Assembly (NCBI GenBank): GCA_965279295.1
Contig: CBDIHQ010000014.1
DNA from: Aquabacter sp965279295
Lineage (GTDB): Bacteria > Pseudomonadota > Alphaproteobacteria > Rhizobiales > Xanthobacteraceae
Length of the DNA: 64,000 nt
Direction: 5' to 3' (one strand)
The first letter of the stretch is position 1. Every line of letters starts with the position of its first letter. The position numbers were made by a program, and so were the translations under genes. Shown piece by piece: positions 63,174-64,000 of this stretch. The notes beneath the pieces are model-generated. The model was not told the DNA's origin. It did not search any database and worked only from the letters and a program-made list of their open reading frames with translations.

Positions 63174-63884
63174 TCAGGGGCACCACAAAATATCGAGCGG
63201 CCTCGCGCATTGGCGCAGAACCGCACGGATCGGCATGTCCTCGACCGGCCCTGCAGCGCGGGCCTGTTCCAGCACATGCCGTTTTCCCTCTCCCTCCACA
63301 TGGAGGAACAACGTGTCCGCTCCAAGAAGGGTTGGCAGCGTGAAGGTCACGCGCGGCTCCCCCGCTGCCGGAGCACGCACCGCGCACAGCAGAGGGCCCG
63401 CCTGCGGGTCGATGGCCTGCTCAAGTCCCTCGCCATGAGGGAAAAACGAGGCCGTGTGCCCGTCATCGCCCATGCCGAGCACGACAGCGGCGAAGGGCAG
63501 GGGGAGCGTGCGCCCCTTGGCCTCCAGGGCGGGCAATCCCTTTTCTGGCGAGCCGTCGCCGGTATAGAGCGGCAGGAAGGTCGCCGCCGCCGCAGGTCCG
63601 ACCATCAGAGTGCGCCGGACCAGGGCCGCGTTCGAGCGATCCGAGGTCTCGGGCACCCAGCGCTCGTCCACCAGCGTGACCGTAACCTTCGCCCAGTCGA
63701 GGGGTGCGCCGGACAGGGCCTGGAAGAAACGCGTCGGCGTCCGCCCGCCCGAAACCGCCAGCGCGGCTTTCCCGTCCCGCGCAATCCGCGCGCGCACCGC
63801 CTCCGCCACATGGGCGGCCAACGCCCGGGCGAGGGCTTCGGGATCGGGATAGGTGTTCAGGGCGATGGGCGAGGACAGTGTCAT
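63174..63884 (-). CDS. pgl: 6-phosphogluconolactonase
   Basis: The 236-residue protein hydrolyses 6-phosphogluconolactone in the oxidative pentose phosphate or Entner-Doudoroff pathway. It shows KAALAVSGGRTPTRFFQAL, VTLVDERWVPETSDRSN and LGMGDDGHTASFFPHG, all typical of DevB/SOL-type lactonases. AAGGCGAAAG precedes the ATG. Between zwf and pgi on the minus strand. Confidence 0.95.
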   Translation of the reverse strand: MTLSSPIALNTYPDPEALARALAAHVAEAVRARIARDGKAALAVSGGRTPTRFFQALSGAPLDWAKVTVTLVDERWVPETSDRSNAALVRRTLMVGPAAAATFLPLYTGDGSPEKGLPALEAKGRTLPLPFAAVVLGMGDDGHTASFFPHGEGLEQAIDPQAGPLLCAVRAPAAGEPRVTFTLPTLLGADTLFLHVEGEGKRHVLEQARAAGPVEDMPIRAVLRQCARPLDILWCP

Positions 63885-63949
63885 GCGGACTTTCGCCTTG
63901 CGGTCGGTGGCGATTGTCTCTCCTGGGGGAGAGGGCGTGCACCTACATC

Positions 63950-64000
63950 CTACACGTCGTCCACCCAGGTGCGCCCGTCCCGCTCAATCAGCGCGATGGC
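63950..64000 (-). CDS. zwf: Glucose-6-phosphate 1-dehydrogenase, C-terminal end (partial)
   Basis: The last 16 codons and stop are visible, reading AIALIERDGRTWVDDV, which fits the Zwf C-terminus. The rest lies beyond the window. The place before pgl and pgi supports the call. Confidence 0.7.
   Translation of the reverse strand, partial: AIALIERDGRTWVDDV

Overview
The window looks like a chromosomal segment of a high-GC alphaproteobacterium of the Rhizobiales, most likely the Xanthobacteraceae (Xanthobacter/Azorhizobium/Ancylobacter/Starkeya-like). This is inferred from gene order and content: rpoD-dnaG-yqeY-carA, pgsA-AI-2E permease-hdaA-ppk-ppx, cysE-DUF3126, an fdsGBA-fdhD-fdsD formate dehydrogenase operon, and a DUF2849-cysI-DUF934-cysH sulfate assimilation cluster. 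No rRNA, tRNA, CRISPR array, transposase or phage gene was seen.

Layout. 0-7 kb: a minus-strand cluster with a branched-chain-type ABC transporter (fused LivH-LivM permease, LivF, LivG, binding protein), an XRE-cupin regulator, an ornithine-cyclodeaminase-family enzyme and the start of a molybdopterin oxidoreductase. The regulator and the cyclodeaminase are each broken by a single frameshift. 7-9 kb: glutaryl-CoA dehydrogenase divergent from a TetR regulator, with a large perfect inverted repeat between them. 9-13.2 kb: an alpha/beta hydrolase, serine acetyltransferase, DUF3126, a PcaD-like hydrolase and a His-rich cation efflux protein. 13.3-20.7 kb: the NAD-dependent molybdenum formate dehydrogenase operon with its LysR regulator. 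20.9-29.2 kb: two small exported proteins, then sulfate uptake (cysP, cysT, cysW, cysA) and reduction (cysH, cysI, DUF934, DUF2849).

29.4-34.8 kb: an unrecognised secreted protein, a nitronate monooxygenase-like enzyme divergent from an enoyl-CoA hydratase, a small membrane protein, an Inh-type lipoprotein and an SDR. 34.9-41 kb: housekeeping genes ending in polyphosphate metabolism. 41-46 kb: an accessory block less typical of the rest, with an RgpF-type glycan protein, a large methyltransferase and a calcium-binding-repeat protein carrying a 27-bp tandem duplication. 46-54.4 kb: an orphan peptide-type binding protein, then rpoD, dnaG, yqeY, carA and a YciI protein. 54.4-55 kb: a frameshifted membrane protein. 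55.1-61.4 kb: an oxalate cassette (GntR regulator, CBS-domain protein, formyl-CoA:oxalate CoA-transferase and two OxlT-like antiporters). 61.5-64 kb: pgi, pgl and the end of zwf.

How it fits together: oxalate would enter through OxlT-type exchange and be activated by Frc. Formate made from formyl-CoA could be oxidised by the Fds formate dehydrogenase, giving NADH. Oxalyl-CoA decarboxylase is not in the window. The main discovery lead is a 16-bp motif, TGGTATACGTAATACC-like, found at four places in the oxalate region: between the GntR and CBS genes, before frc, before the second oxlT, and before a small exported protein of unknown role. It is a plausible GntR operator set that would define a local regulon.
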